A stretch of 64,000 nt of DNA from Proteobacteria bacterium 005FR1 (lineage in GTDB: Bacteria; Pseudomonadota; Gammaproteobacteria; Pseudomonadales; Cellvibrionaceae). Numbering within the stretch: position 1 is the first letter of the stretch; the number at the start of each line of letters is the position of its first letter. The stretch is taken from positions 186,001 through 250,000 of the forward strand of contig WACF01000002.1 in assembly GCA_026192395.1 (NCBI GenBank), read 5' to 3'. The translations under genes were made by a program, and so were the position numbers. The notes beneath the pieces are model-generated. The model did no database searches. It saw only the letters and a list, made by a program, of their open reading frames with translations, and was not told the DNA's origin. Of this stretch, positions 17,712 to 26,010 are shown piece by piece.

Positions 17712-18245
17712 ATGCGCACGATTGCAGCCGGCATTTTGGCAGGGCTGATTGCCACTGCCATGTTGTCCATCGTCATCGTGCTGAAGTCGGCTTTCGGCAT
17801 TGTCCCGGAGCTGAGCATGATCGCGACCCTCTCCGAAGCGTCGGCGCGGGTGCTCGGCACACCACGTAACTTAATGGTGGGCTGGATCGAACACCTGCTG
17901 ATCGGAACAGTGCTGTGGGGAACAGTTTTCGCCGTGGCCGCTCCGGCCTGGCGATTCGGTCAGGTACTGCGGGGAATCATCTTCGCCATTCTTGCCTGGC
18001 TGCTGATGATGGTTTTCCTGCTGCCATTGGCGGGCCTTGGCATCTTCGGGACCGCCCTCGGGTTTGTCCCGGTAGTGACTGCGCTGGTGTTGCACCTCAT
18101 CTACGGCGCGGTGCTTGGCTATTACTTCGGGAGGCTGATGAGTCCGACCCGGGTGGTCAGGCACGAGGAGACCGAAACACTACCGGACTCACGGTCAGAT
18201 CCCAGCGAAGAAGCGCATCGTCGCCGTCCCTTACACCAGCGCTAG
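17712..18245 (+). CDS. Four-helix membrane protein, DUF6789-like
   Basis: A 177-residue integral membrane protein. ATG 17712 follows GGGGGAGG closely; an earlier in-frame ATG at 17640 would add a non-conserved segment. The hydrophobic helices are about 3-25 (AAGILAGLIATAMLSIVIVL), 55-80 (WIEHLLIGTVLWGTVFAVAA), 86-112 and 117-140. The GWIEHLLIGTVLWG motif after a polar loop is typical of the DUF6789 group, whose function is unknown. A charged C-terminal tail follows. It is convergent with the RND pump gene. Confidence 0.6.
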   Translation: MRTIAAGILAGLIATAMLSIVIVLKSAFGIVPELSMIATLSEASARVLGTPRNLMVGWIEHLLIGTVLWGTVFAVAAPAWRFGQVLRGIIFAILAWLLMMVFLLPLAGLGIFGTALGFVPVVTALVLHLIYGAVLGYYFGRLMSPTRVVRHEETETLPDSRSDPSEEAHRRRPLHQR

Positions 18246-18270
18246 GCCGATATTGTCTTGGTGGCTTTCG

Positions 18271-21200
18271 TCAGTGCCGGTGAGAAAGCGCTTCCGCCTC
18301 CTGAAGTTCTTCCGCCAGTCGCTTGCTTTCTGCTGCCCGCGCTTTTGAGAAACGTGCTATCAGCAGATACAGAGCCGGCGTCAGATAGAGTGTAAATAGA
18401 GCCGCCATCCCCAGTCCGCCGAAAATAACCCAGCCAATGGATTCCCGCGCTTCGGCGCCGGCACCGCTACTCAAAATCAACGGCAATCCGCCCAATACCG
18501 TAGAGATCAGTGTCATGGACACAGGCCGCAGCCGTACGCTGGCGCCAGTCTGGATCGCTGACAGGATATCGAAGCCACGGTCACGCAGTTGGTCGGCGAA
18601 TTCCACCAACAGAATGCCGTTCTTCGCCATCAGCCCGATCAGCATCACCAGGCCGATTTGCGAATAAATGTTTACCGATGTGCCGCTCAGGAAGAGCGCA
18701 AAGATTGCCGCCGCCACGCCAAAGGGAACGATCAAGGTGACTACGACGGCGCTGGTAAAGCCTTCGAACTGCGCGCACAACACCAAAAAAACCACGAGGA
18801 GCGCGATGCCGTAGGTGATCGCCACTTCCTGCGAGGTCTCCTGCAAGGTGGCTGCCTCGCCCAGCAGGAGCATGGAAATACCGGCGGGCAGTGTTTGCGC
18901 GGCCACTTCCCGTAGATCGTCCACGGCAGACTGTAGCGGATATCCGGGCGCCAGTTCGATGTCCACCTCGATGGCGCGGCGCTGCGCGAGGCGATCCAGT
19001 TCTGCCGCCACACCTTCTTCTCGCAACGTCACCAGACTGGAGAGAGGAATCAGCTGTCCTGCATCGGATGCCACGTAAAGATTGACCAGATCAGACGGAT
19101 CGTTGATCTGACCGCTCGCGGACTCGAGCAGGATGGGTACAGCCTCGTCGTCCACGTTGAGATCGACAATCTCATCTCCGTCGATCATGGCTCGCAGCGT
19201 GGAGGCCACATCGTCCAGCTGCACACCCAGGTCGGCGGCGCGGCGACGATCCACGTCCACAGAAAGTTGCGGCTGGGTGGGTTCGTAGGAGATCTCCGGA
19301 CGAGTCAGCTCTGGGTAGCCTTGCTCGATGGCGCGGGTAAAGGCCTTGGCCGCCTCGAAAATCTGGTTGTACTCGTTGCCAAGCAGCGCTACCTCGATGC
19401 TGCCGGTGCCTCCGCCGCGAAGGTTGAGGCTGTTGCCACTACCAACATTGACGCGGGCGCCGGGAATATCCTGCAGCGGTTCGCGCAGCGACTCCATGAT
19501 TTCCTGCTGACTGCGTTCACGCTCTTCCCAATCCGCCAGCGGCGCAGCGATGCGGCTGCGGTTCGGGTCCCAGCTGCCCACCATGGTGAACAGGGTCTCG
19601 ATTTCGCCGCTCTCGACCAGGGGGTGGAGTATTTCCTCGATCTTCTGCGTTTGCCGCTCCATGTAGCCGATACCGACCCCGTCGGGTCCGCTGGCGCTGA
19701 TATAAAGCATGCCGCGATCTTCCGGCGGGAGCAGTTCCTGCTCCAGCAGCTGATAGACCGATCCTGCCGCGACAGCGAGGCCGAGGCCGGCCGACAAGGT
19801 TAGCGCTGGATGTCGCAGCACCCAACCGAGGCTCTTCTCATAAAGCGCACGCAAGGTCAGGCCGATGGCGCTGAGGGATCGGGTGAGTACGTTCTGCGCA
19901 TTCTTCGCCGGCAGGCGCGAAGCCATGGCCGGCACCAGTGACAGGGCGACGAAGCTCGAGATGCCGACGGCCACGGCCAGCACGAAGCCAAATTCCCGGA
20001 ACAGGCGACCGGCAGTGCTGGGCAGGAAGGCGATCGGCACAAATACCGAGATCAACACGACACTGGTGGTGACGACCGCAAAGAATACCTGACGGGTTCC
20101 GAGCACCGCCGCAGCCCGCGGTCCAAGACCCTGGCCGCGGCGACGCTGAATGTTTTCCAGCACCACGATGGCATCATCTACCACCAGACCGGTGGCCAGA
20201 ACCAGTGCCAGCAGGGTGAGGATGTTGATCGAAAAGCCAAACAGCCAGATCGCCGCCACCGTGCCGATCAGCGCGAGGGGAATGGCGACGCTGGGAACGA
20301 GAGTGGCCCGGAAGGATCCCATGAACAGCCAGATGGTGGCGATCACGATCGAGATGGTCAGCAGCAGTGTGGCCACCACTTCCGACACCGACTTGCGAAT
20401 GAATTCCGCATTGTCGTTGGTGATCAGCAGTTCGACGTCGTCGAAGCGCCGGTTTAGCCGTTGCACCGCCGCCCGGATGCCGTCAGAGATTTCGATGGTG
20501 TTGGAGCGGGCCTGGCGCACCACACCGAGGCCGAGTACCTGGCGGCCATTCAGGCGGGTGTAGTTGTTGGCATCGCGCGGTCCAAAATACACGTTGGCCA
20601 CGTCGCCGATGCGCAGGCTGTCTTGAATGATGATGTCTGAGACCGCCTCGGCGGTGACCACGGAGGCATCGGCCCGCACGATCAGCTCCTGGTCCTCAGA
20701 GCGGAAGCTTCCGGCGGGCACATCGAAGGAGGCCTGGCGCAGCACGTTGGCAACGTCGGCTACGGAGATGCCATAACTGGTCAGACGCAGTGGATCCACC
20801 ACCACCCGCAGCAGGCGTTCGCGAGCGCCGAATATGCGCACATCCGCCACACCTTCCACCGAGATCAGCTCGGGAATAATGTCCTTTTCCGCCAGGCGGG
20901 TGACATCTTCCTCCAGCAGCTGATCGCTGAGTATCGCGATATTCACTACCGGGTCGGAGTCATCGTCCGCCTTGAGGACCACGACTTCCTCGAGCCGGTC
21001 GGGCAGGCGCCGCGTAACCCGGCTGACCGCCTCGCGCACGTCGGAAGCGGCGTTGTCCAGGTCCATCCCAGGCTGGAATTCGATGCGCATACGCGAGCTG
21101 TTTTCCTCCGAAGAGGAGTTGATTTCCTTCACCCCGGAAACCAGCGCCACAGCGCCTTCTAGCACGCTGGCCACTTCCGTGTCCATGGTTTCCGGCGAGG

Positions 21201-21453
21201 CGCCGGGGTACTCCGCCCGCACCGTGACGATCGGGCGATCCACATCGGGCAGTTCGCGCACTTCCACCGCCGTGAGTGCAGCGATCCCGGCCAGGGCAAT
21301 CAAGAGATTGACGACCAGTACCAGCACCGGACGGCGGATGCTCAGGCTGGGCAGGTCGGTAGCTCGTTCGCCTTCGTCCTCGATCTGCGCGCCATTGAGG
21401 AGTTCGTCCTCGTCCTGCGCGCCGTTTTTCGATGGTTTTCGCGCGTCGCTCAT
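18271..21453 (-). CDS. RND-family efflux transporter, inner-membrane pump subunit
   Basis: A 1060-residue HAE1/AcrB-type proton-driven pump, normal length for the family. The first transmembrane helix is PVLVLVVNLLIALAGIAAL, followed by the periplasmic porter domain (YPGASPETMDTEV). TM4 carries the proton-relay aspartates (GLVVDDAIVVLENI), and the C-terminal half has the matching lysine segment (MLIGLMAKNGILLVEFA). ATG at 21453 shares its A with the TGA stop of the adaptor gene (TGATG), so the two are translationally coupled. No outer-membrane channel gene is adjacent; a TolC-like partner must be encoded elsewhere. Exported substrates cannot be told from sequence. Confidence 0.95.
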   Translation of the reverse strand: MSDARKPSKNGAQDEDELLNGAQIEDEGERATDLPSLSIRRPVLVLVVNLLIALAGIAALTAVEVRELPDVDRPIVTVRAEYPGASPETMDTEVASVLEGAVALVSGVKEINSSSEENSSRMRIEFQPGMDLDNAASDVREAVSRVTRRLPDRLEEVVVLKADDDSDPVVNIAILSDQLLEEDVTRLAEKDIIPELISVEGVADVRIFGARERLLRVVVDPLRLTSYGISVADVANVLRQASFDVPAGSFRSEDQELIVRADASVVTAEAVSDIIIQDSLRIGDVANVYFGPRDANNYTRLNGRQVLGLGVVRQARSNTIEISDGIRAAVQRLNRRFDDVELLITNDNAEFIRKSVSEVVATLLLTISIVIATIWLFMGSFRATLVPSVAIPLALIGTVAAIWLFGFSINILTLLALVLATGLVVDDAIVVLENIQRRRGQGLGPRAAAVLGTRQVFFAVVTTSVVLISVFVPIAFLPSTAGRLFREFGFVLAVAVGISSFVALSLVPAMASRLPAKNAQNVLTRSLSAIGLTLRALYEKSLGWVLRHPALTLSAGLGLAVAAGSVYQLLEQELLPPEDRGMLYISASGPDGVGIGYMERQTQKIEEILHPLVESGEIETLFTMVGSWDPNRSRIAAPLADWEERERSQQEIMESLREPLQDIPGARVNVGSGNSLNLRGGGTGSIEVALLGNEYNQIFEAAKAFTRAIEQGYPELTRPEISYEPTQPQLSVDVDRRRAADLGVQLDDVASTLRAMIDGDEIVDLNVDDEAVPILLESASGQINDPSDLVNLYVASDAGQLIPLSSLVTLREEGVAAELDRLAQRRAIEVDIELAPGYPLQSAVDDLREVAAQTLPAGISMLLLGEAATLQETSQEVAITYGIALLVVFLVLCAQFEGFTSAVVVTLIVPFGVAAAIFALFLSGTSVNIYSQIGLVMLIGLMAKNGILLVEFADQLRDRGFDILSAIQTGASVRLRPVSMTLISTVLGGLPLILSSGAGAEARESIGWVIFGGLGMAALFTLYLTPALYLLIARFSKARAAESKRLAEELQEAEALSHRH

Positions 21454-22583
21454 CAGCTGGGCCCAGTGCTGGATTTGCGTTCAACATGCGCGCCCACGTC
21501 GCCTGCCGGGGTGGCCAACTCGGGTTCCACCTCGATACCAGGGCGCATGCGCTGAATGCCTTCAACTACGATGAGATCGCCTTCCTGCAGAGAGCCGTCC
21601 ACCAGGATCTGCCCCTGCTGGCGCTGGATGATTTCCACCGGCACCCGTTGACCGCGGTTATCTTCCACGGTCCAGGCATAAGCACCGTCGGCTCCCCATT
21701 GCACCGCCACCTCCGGAAGCACCGGGTAGGATTCGCCCGTCACATCAAGTGCCACCCGAAAACTTTGCCCCGGGCGCAGCCGGTCATTGCTGTTTTCGAC
21801 CAGGGCGCGGGCAGTGAAGGTGCGAGTGGCTGGATCGACCCGGCTGCCAAGTTCGACGACTTCTCCGAAGGCCGCCGCTCTCCGGTTGTTCCAGGTCGCA
21901 ACTGCGACCTGATCGCTGAGCTTCAAGTCGCCCACCAGCATCTCCGGCACCTGAAAGTCCACGAACAGTGCTTCGCGATTGTCCAGCGTGGTGATGGCGG
22001 TGGAAGTCTGAATCCGATCACCCACTTCGACGTCGGAGATTCCCACGTAGCCGGCGAAGGGAGCCTCGACGGAGCGCTCGTCCAGCGCCACCTCGGCCCG
22101 CCGTAGTTCGATGCGCGCTTCGTCGAGAGCCGCTTCAGCCGCATCCAGGTCAATCGGAAGCGTAGCGCCGCTCTCTACCGACCGCTGGTAGCGCTCGTAG
22201 AGTCGCTTCGCATCCGCCACTCGGAGTTTGGCGAGTTCCACATCGAGGGCTTCGTCGCGGCTTTCCAGCTCCAGCAGCACCTTGCCTTTCTCCACCCGCT
22301 CACCGGGGGCGAAGTTGACCGCGACCACCTCGCCGGAGGCTTCCGGATAGAGCGTGACGGATTGCTGCGCGCGGGATGTGCCCACCGCCTCCACGCGAGT
22401 GCGCTGTGGTATTTCCGAGATCGACGTGACAAGCACGCGCAAGGGGCCCTGGTCTCCGCTCTGGCCAGGGGCGCGGGCATCACCGCTATCGGCGCAGGCA
22501 GTCAGCAAACTGATCAGGAGAAGCGGCGCCAGGCGCCAGTCGGGGGAATTGCAGGAAGAAAGCTTCATCAGCGCGCGCATCAT
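21453..22583 (-). CDS. RND efflux periplasmic adaptor (membrane fusion) lipoprotein
   Basis: A 376-residue periplasmic adaptor that links the RND pump to an outer-membrane channel. A lipobox (ISLLTAC, Cys30) predicts lipid anchoring to the inner membrane. The order is lipoyl-like domain halves (YPEASGEVVAVNFAPGERVEKG and VEAPFAGYVGISDVEVGDRI), a coiled-coil hairpin between them (about 100-160), then a beta-barrel (RVDPATRTFTARALVEN) and a membrane-proximal domain. ATG 22583 is followed by in-frame ATG codons at positions 2 and 6, and no start has a strong SD. It is the first gene of the pump operon. Confidence 0.9.
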   Translation of the reverse strand: MMRALMKLSSCNSPDWRLAPLLLISLLTACADSGDARAPGQSGDQGPLRVLVTSISEIPQRTRVEAVGTSRAQQSVTLYPEASGEVVAVNFAPGERVEKGKVLLELESRDEALDVELAKLRVADAKRLYERYQRSVESGATLPIDLDAAEAALDEARIELRRAEVALDERSVEAPFAGYVGISDVEVGDRIQTSTAITTLDNREALFVDFQVPEMLVGDLKLSDQVAVATWNNRRAAAFGEVVELGSRVDPATRTFTARALVENSNDRLRPGQSFRVALDVTGESYPVLPEVAVQWGADGAYAWTVEDNRGQRVPVEIIQRQQGQILVDGSLQEGDLIVVEGIQRMRPGIEVEPELATPAGDVGAHVERKSSTGPS

Positions 22584-22848
22584 CTGCTTGGTTGTTCGGC
22601 TGGTGTTCGGACCAGGTCAACCGCCCCGGCTGAACTACCTCCCGAATTGGACAGGTCTGCTCAATCGAGTTCATGAGCGCCCGGGCACTGACCGGGTTAA
22701 TAAGTGTTAGTAACCGCTTCGCCGTACCCTCAAGACCTTACGTTGCGTAAAGCCATTCGGATCACAGAAGTGGGAAGTCGGGGTGTCGGCCCTGCACGTC
22801 GCCCCAGCAGTTGTTCCGCGTATAGAAACGCCCGTTAGCGCTTCCAGC

Positions 22849-24258
22849 TTAGCGAGTGACCTGTTCGGGAGCGGCTGGTTCTCGGCTCGCCGGACTGGTG
22901 AAGTAGCGGTGAGCCGCGGCGGTGACCTTCGGCGCAAGCAGGAGGGTGGATATCATGGTTGGGATGGCCATGACCGCGTACATGCCGACGATCAGGCCAT
23001 TGACGGTGGACATGGACACCAGCGAGCCCGCCACAATCAGGCCCACATAGATGGGGGTGTACCAGTGCTGCCGTTCGGCGCCAAACAGAAAGCCGACGCA
23101 TTTGGCGCCATAGAACCAGAAACTCACGATCGTGCTGAAACTCAGCAAGGCGACCATTACCAGCAGAAAGTAAATACCCGTGGTCGGCATGACTTCAGCG
23201 AAGGCCTGTGCCGTCAGTGTGACACCTTCGGCGACCCCGTCGGCCTGCCAGACACCAGTCAGCAAAATGATCAGCGCTGTGCAGGTGCAGACCAGCAGGG
23301 TGTCAATGATCGGGCCGGTCATCGCGACCACACCCTCGCGGATCGGCTCGCGGGTGCGCGCCGCGCCATGGGCCATGGATTCGGTGCCGATTCCCGCCTC
23401 ATTGGAGAATGCGCCGCGGCGTACCCCGACCATGATCACCGAACCGACAGCGCCGCCCGCCACGGCGGAACCGGTGAAGGCATCGCTCAGAATCAGGGCG
23501 AACACAGCCGGTACATCCCCCAGATTGCGAATAATCACGTAGATCGTGATTACCAGATAGAGCAGCACCATGGCCGGAACCAGTCGCACAGTGATTTTGC
23601 CGATGCGCTCAATCTGGCCGACGATGACGGCCACCGCGAGAAGGGCAACAGCCGAGCTGGTGCCCAGGTCCGTCCAGAAGTGTTCGTCAGTCGTCGCCCA
23701 GCCGGCGGGAATGGCCACCGTTTCCCGGAACAGCTGCACCAGCTGATTGGCCTGGAACAAGGGCAGGGTGCCTACCATGCCCGAGAGTGCAAACAGCACC
23801 GCCAGAGGGTACCAGCGCTTCGGCAAGGCCTCGCGAATTACATACATTGGCCCGCCACGCAGCACGCCTTGCGAGTCGCGGCCCCGGTACATCACCGCGA
23901 GGCTCGCCGTATAGAACTTTGTCGCTACACCGACCAGCGCCGTCACCCACATCCAGAACACGGCGCCGGGTCCCCCTGCGGTAATGGCGATGGCGACTCC
24001 GGCGATATTGCCAAGGCCCAATGTCCCAGAAAGCGCCGTGGCCAGAGCCTGGGAGTGGGGCACATGGCCCGGATCGTGGCTGTCGTTGTACTTGCCGCGC
24101 AGCAGCGCTATGGCGTGAGGCAGATGGATGTACGGTCGCCCGCGCGAGTAGATAAGCAGAAACAGACCGCCGCCAACGATCAGCACTACCAGTGGTGTGC
24201 TCCACATGAAATCCGCGAAGGCGTTGAGGGCGTTCTCGATGCTTTTGAGGTCAGTCAT
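22849..24258 (-). CDS. Alanine/glycine:cation symporter (AgcS) family protein
   Basis: A 469-residue inner-membrane sodium-coupled neutral amino acid importer. Family features include SGTLGLGNIAGVAIAITAGGPGAVFWMW near residues 75-105, a core GRDSQGVLRGGPMYVIRE, and NEAGIGTESMAHGAARTREP for the conserved extracellular loop. About ten hydrophobic helices span the protein, matching the usual length. The substrate is alanine or glycine in characterised members. It is transcribed divergently from metA, with a promoter-bearing 365-base gap between them. Confidence 0.9.
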   Translation of the reverse strand: MTDLKSIENALNAFADFMWSTPLVVLIVGGGLFLLIYSRGRPYIHLPHAIALLRGKYNDSHDPGHVPHSQALATALSGTLGLGNIAGVAIAITAGGPGAVFWMWVTALVGVATKFYTASLAVMYRGRDSQGVLRGGPMYVIREALPKRWYPLAVLFALSGMVGTLPLFQANQLVQLFRETVAIPAGWATTDEHFWTDLGTSSAVALLAVAVIVGQIERIGKITVRLVPAMVLLYLVITIYVIIRNLGDVPAVFALILSDAFTGSAVAGGAVGSVIMVGVRRGAFSNEAGIGTESMAHGAARTREPIREGVVAMTGPIIDTLLVCTCTALIILLTGVWQADGVAEGVTLTAQAFAEVMPTTGIYFLLVMVALLSFSTIVSFWFYGAKCVGFLFGAERQHWYTPIYVGLIVAGSLVSMSTVNGLIVGMYAVMAIPTMISTLLLAPKVTAAAHRYFTSPASREPAAPEQVTR

Positions 24259-24318
24259 TGCTTCTCGGGCGCTGGGCCGGTGATTAGGATGTGCTTCAGT
24301 TTACGGTTCTGAGCCTGT

Positions 24319-24352
24319 GGGTCAAACGCAAGCGTCTCCTGCTCGTTGACCC
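24319..24352. promoter_or_regulatory. Inverted repeat overlapping metA -35 box
   Basis: GGGTCAA (24319-24325) and TTGACCC (24346-24352) are perfect inverted copies separated by 20 bases that contain a second short palindrome, ACGCAAGCGT (24326-24335 region). The right arm covers the metA -35 box, so a bound dimeric protein could block or recruit polymerase. It also lies 61 bases from the divergent symporter start. The binding protein is unknown. Confidence 0.45.
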
Positions 24353-24374
24353 TTCGGAAGGTTTTACCTAGAAT
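24346..24374 (+). promoter_or_regulatory. Sigma-70 promoter of metA
   Basis: TTGACC (24346-24351), 17-base spacer, TAGAAT (24369-24374). Both boxes match the sigma-70 consensus at four or five of six positions with ideal spacing. The expected start near 24381 lies just upstream of the SAM-II element, so the transcript would carry the complete aptamer. Confidence 0.75.
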
Positions 24375-24384
24375 GACCCGACTC

Positions 24385-24433
24385 AGCGCCGATTTGTGTC
24401 AGCTTGCGGGCGCTTAAAAAATGCCGCTAAAAC
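24385..24433 (+). ncRNA. SAM-II-type riboswitch upstream of metA
   Basis: The 5' stem strand AGCGCC (24385-24390) pairs with GGCGCT (24409-24414). The loop begins with the conserved GATTTG (24391-24396) and contains GCTTGC (24402-24407). The 3' strand after the stem is TTAAA, ending in GCCGCTAAAAC (24423-24433). This order (P1, GAUUUG loop, GCUUGC, closing P1, U-UAAA linker, GCUAAA pseudoknot strand) is that of the SAM-II class, which binds S-adenosylmethionine and represses methionine genes. It lies just after a good promoter and 190 bases before metA. SAM-II is best known from alphaproteobacteria. The identification is by eye. Confidence 0.75.
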
Positions 24434-24483
24434 GATTAGTGTTCTGCAACAGAACGCTTTTCCGGAAACCTACTTTAGCGGCA
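24422..24483 (+). promoter_or_regulatory. Competing stem (expression platform) of the metA riboswitch
   Basis: TGCCGCTAAA (24422-24431), the 3' strand of the aptamer, is perfectly complementary to TTTAGCGGCA (24474-24483). The two pairings exclude each other, as expected for a ligand-controlled switch. Further on, GAGTGGG (24518-24524) precedes a T7 run (24525-24531) and can pair with CCC-ACTC within 24377-24384, so termination control is conceivable. Direction of the switch cannot be told without folding experiments. Confidence 0.6.
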
Positions 24484-24623
24484 GACCGTACTTATCCAGA
24501 CAGTACTTGGGTCGCGAGAGTGGGTTTTTTTATGCCCGTCCCCATATACCCTCTCCGCTGAGTTTCGGCTTTTCGGCCCTGCGGTCGTGATTGGATTTGC
24601 ACTCACAGAAGGAATAGACAGAC

Positions 24624-25550
24624 ATGCCCATTCGCTTACCAGGACACCTCCCCGCCGTCGACGTACTGCAACGCGAGAACGTCTTCGTCATGTCCGACCA
24701 GCGGGCCCAGCACCAGGACATCCGTCCGCTGAAAATCCTGCTGCTGAATCTGATGCCGAAAAAAATCGAAACGGAGATCCACCTGATCCGCATGCTATCC
24801 AATTCGCCCCTGCAGGTGGATCTGGAGTTGATGCGCATCCACGACAAGCCCTCCAAGCACACCTCCATCGAGCATATGGAGACCTTCTACAAGGACTTTG
24901 CGGACGTAAAAAACCGCAAGTACGACGGACTGATCATCACCGGCGCGCCGCTGGGATCCGTTCCCTTCGAAGAAGTGGAGTTCTGGGACGAGCTGAAGGA
25001 GGTCATGGACTGGAGCAAGCGCAACGTCACGTCCACACTGTTCCTGTGCTGGGCTGTGCAGGCGGCCATGTTCCACCAGTACGGGATCATGAAGCGTGTC
25101 TTGGACAAGAAGGTTTCGGGCGTTTACCGCCACCACCTTCTTAGTCCGCACTGCCCGATCGTGCGCGGCTTCGACGACATCTTCGACGCGCCGCATTCGC
25201 GTTATGCGGAAATCCCGGTGGAAGCTCTCGAGGCACATCCGGAGCTGGAGATCGTTGCGGTTTCAGAAGAAGTCGGTCCCTATCTGGTGGTCCGCAAGGA
25301 CTACCGACAGGTCTTCGTGATCGGCCATTCCGAATACGAGCCGCTATGTCTCAAAAACGAGTACGAGCGGGATCTGGCCGCGGGGCTCAATCCGGCGATT
25401 CCGGAAAACTATTTCCCGAACAATGACCCGACTCAGCAGCCGTTGGTGACGTGGAAAAGCCATGGCAATCTTTTGTTCAACAACTGGCTGAACTACTACA
25501 TCTATCAGCAGACGCCGTTCAACATCGAAGAGATTGGGGAGTGGCTTTAG
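24624..25550 (+). CDS. metA: Homoserine O-succinyltransferase
   Basis: Catalyses the first committed step of methionine synthesis, acylation of homoserine, in the cytoplasm. The 308 residues match MetA. LLNLMPKKIETE is the N-terminal signature, TLFLCWAVQAAM holds the nucleophilic cysteine, HHLLSPHCPIVRGFDD follows, and FVIGHSEYEP carries the catalytic histidine/glutamate. Residue 111 is glycine (GAPLG). In characterised enzymes glycine here gives succinyl-CoA and glutamate gives acetyl-CoA specificity, so succinyltransferase is predicted. AAGGA precedes ATG at 24624. Upstream are a sigma-70 promoter and a SAM-II-type element, implying feedback by S-adenosylmethionine. Confidence 0.95.
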   Translation: MPIRLPGHLPAVDVLQRENVFVMSDQRAQHQDIRPLKILLLNLMPKKIETEIHLIRMLSNSPLQVDLELMRIHDKPSKHTSIEHMETFYKDFADVKNRKYDGLIITGAPLGSVPFEEVEFWDELKEVMDWSKRNVTSTLFLCWAVQAAMFHQYGIMKRVLDKKVSGVYRHHLLSPHCPIVRGFDDIFDAPHSRYAEIPVEALEAHPELEIVAVSEEVGPYLVVRKDYRQVFVIGHSEYEPLCLKNEYERDLAAGLNPAIPENYFPNNDPTQQPLVTWKSHGNLLFNNWLNYYIYQQTPFNIEEIGEWL

Positions 25551-25571
25551 GCTCCATCCTTTCCGCCGCAA

Positions 25572-25680
25572 TGCACGGGTGGACGGGTACTGTTCTTCCG
25601 TTCCGAGGGGCCATCCCTGGCCCCGTCCCGTTCCGTCCCTGGACCTAGTCACTGCAGAACAGCACCCGTCAACCCGCGCA
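25572..25680. repeat. Palindromic repeat, copy A
   Basis: Arms 25572-25596 and 25656-25680 are 25 bases long and complementary except for three positions. The 59-base centre holds a perfect hairpin GGGGCC-ATCCCT-GGCCCC (about 25607-25624) and a second TCCCTGG at about 25636-25642. The layout (long variable arms, core with two TCCCTG elements, one in a hairpin loop) is shared with copies B and C. It begins 22 bases after metA, so it might also help end or stabilise the metA mRNA. Confidence 0.6.
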
Positions 25681-25811
25681 AAGCTCTATCGTGCCGCGTT
25701 CGTCGTTCAGCAGATCTTTCGGTGCAGCGCTGCTCGCTCTGGGTGCCTTGCCGAAGCGGTGTTTTTCAATTCTTCAGCGAGACATCGAAAGTAGCGCGAC
25801 TACAGAGGTCA

Positions 25812-25921
25812 GTTTGGCGCTGGGGGGAGCCCTCTCGGAACGCTCGCTTCAGGGATGAAGCGTGCGAGCTTACAGGGACGTATTCACAGCGGTTCCGAGA
25901 GGGCTCCCCCCAGCGCCAAAC
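25812..25921. repeat. Palindromic repeat, copy B
   Basis: Arms 25812-25841 and 25892-25921 are perfect 30-base inverted copies. The 50-base core contains a hairpin CTTCA-GGGA-TGAAG and then GCGAGCTTACAGGGACGTAT, whose reverse complement matches the core of copy C. The arms share no sequence with those of copies A or C. Confidence 0.7.
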
Positions 25922-26010
25922 GGGTGCGGCCCCCTTCGCTCGAACCATGCCCTCCAGACATTGTCACTGACAGTAAGAAATCTCTTGTCCAATAGAAGGG
26001 GGTAAACGCA

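Larger units (their letters stand above)
25551..26010. other. Intergenic region carrying two palindromic repeats
   Basis: The 460 bases between metA and a small conserved-looking gene hold two separate long palindromes (25572-25680 and 25812-25921) and no recognisable gene. The 130 bases between them show no other structure. Confidence 0.6.

Noticed and set aside
22783-24312. 509-codon plus-strand frame
   Set aside because: Antisense to the AgcS symporter, rich in His/Gln/Arg with no family; typical high-GC shadow.
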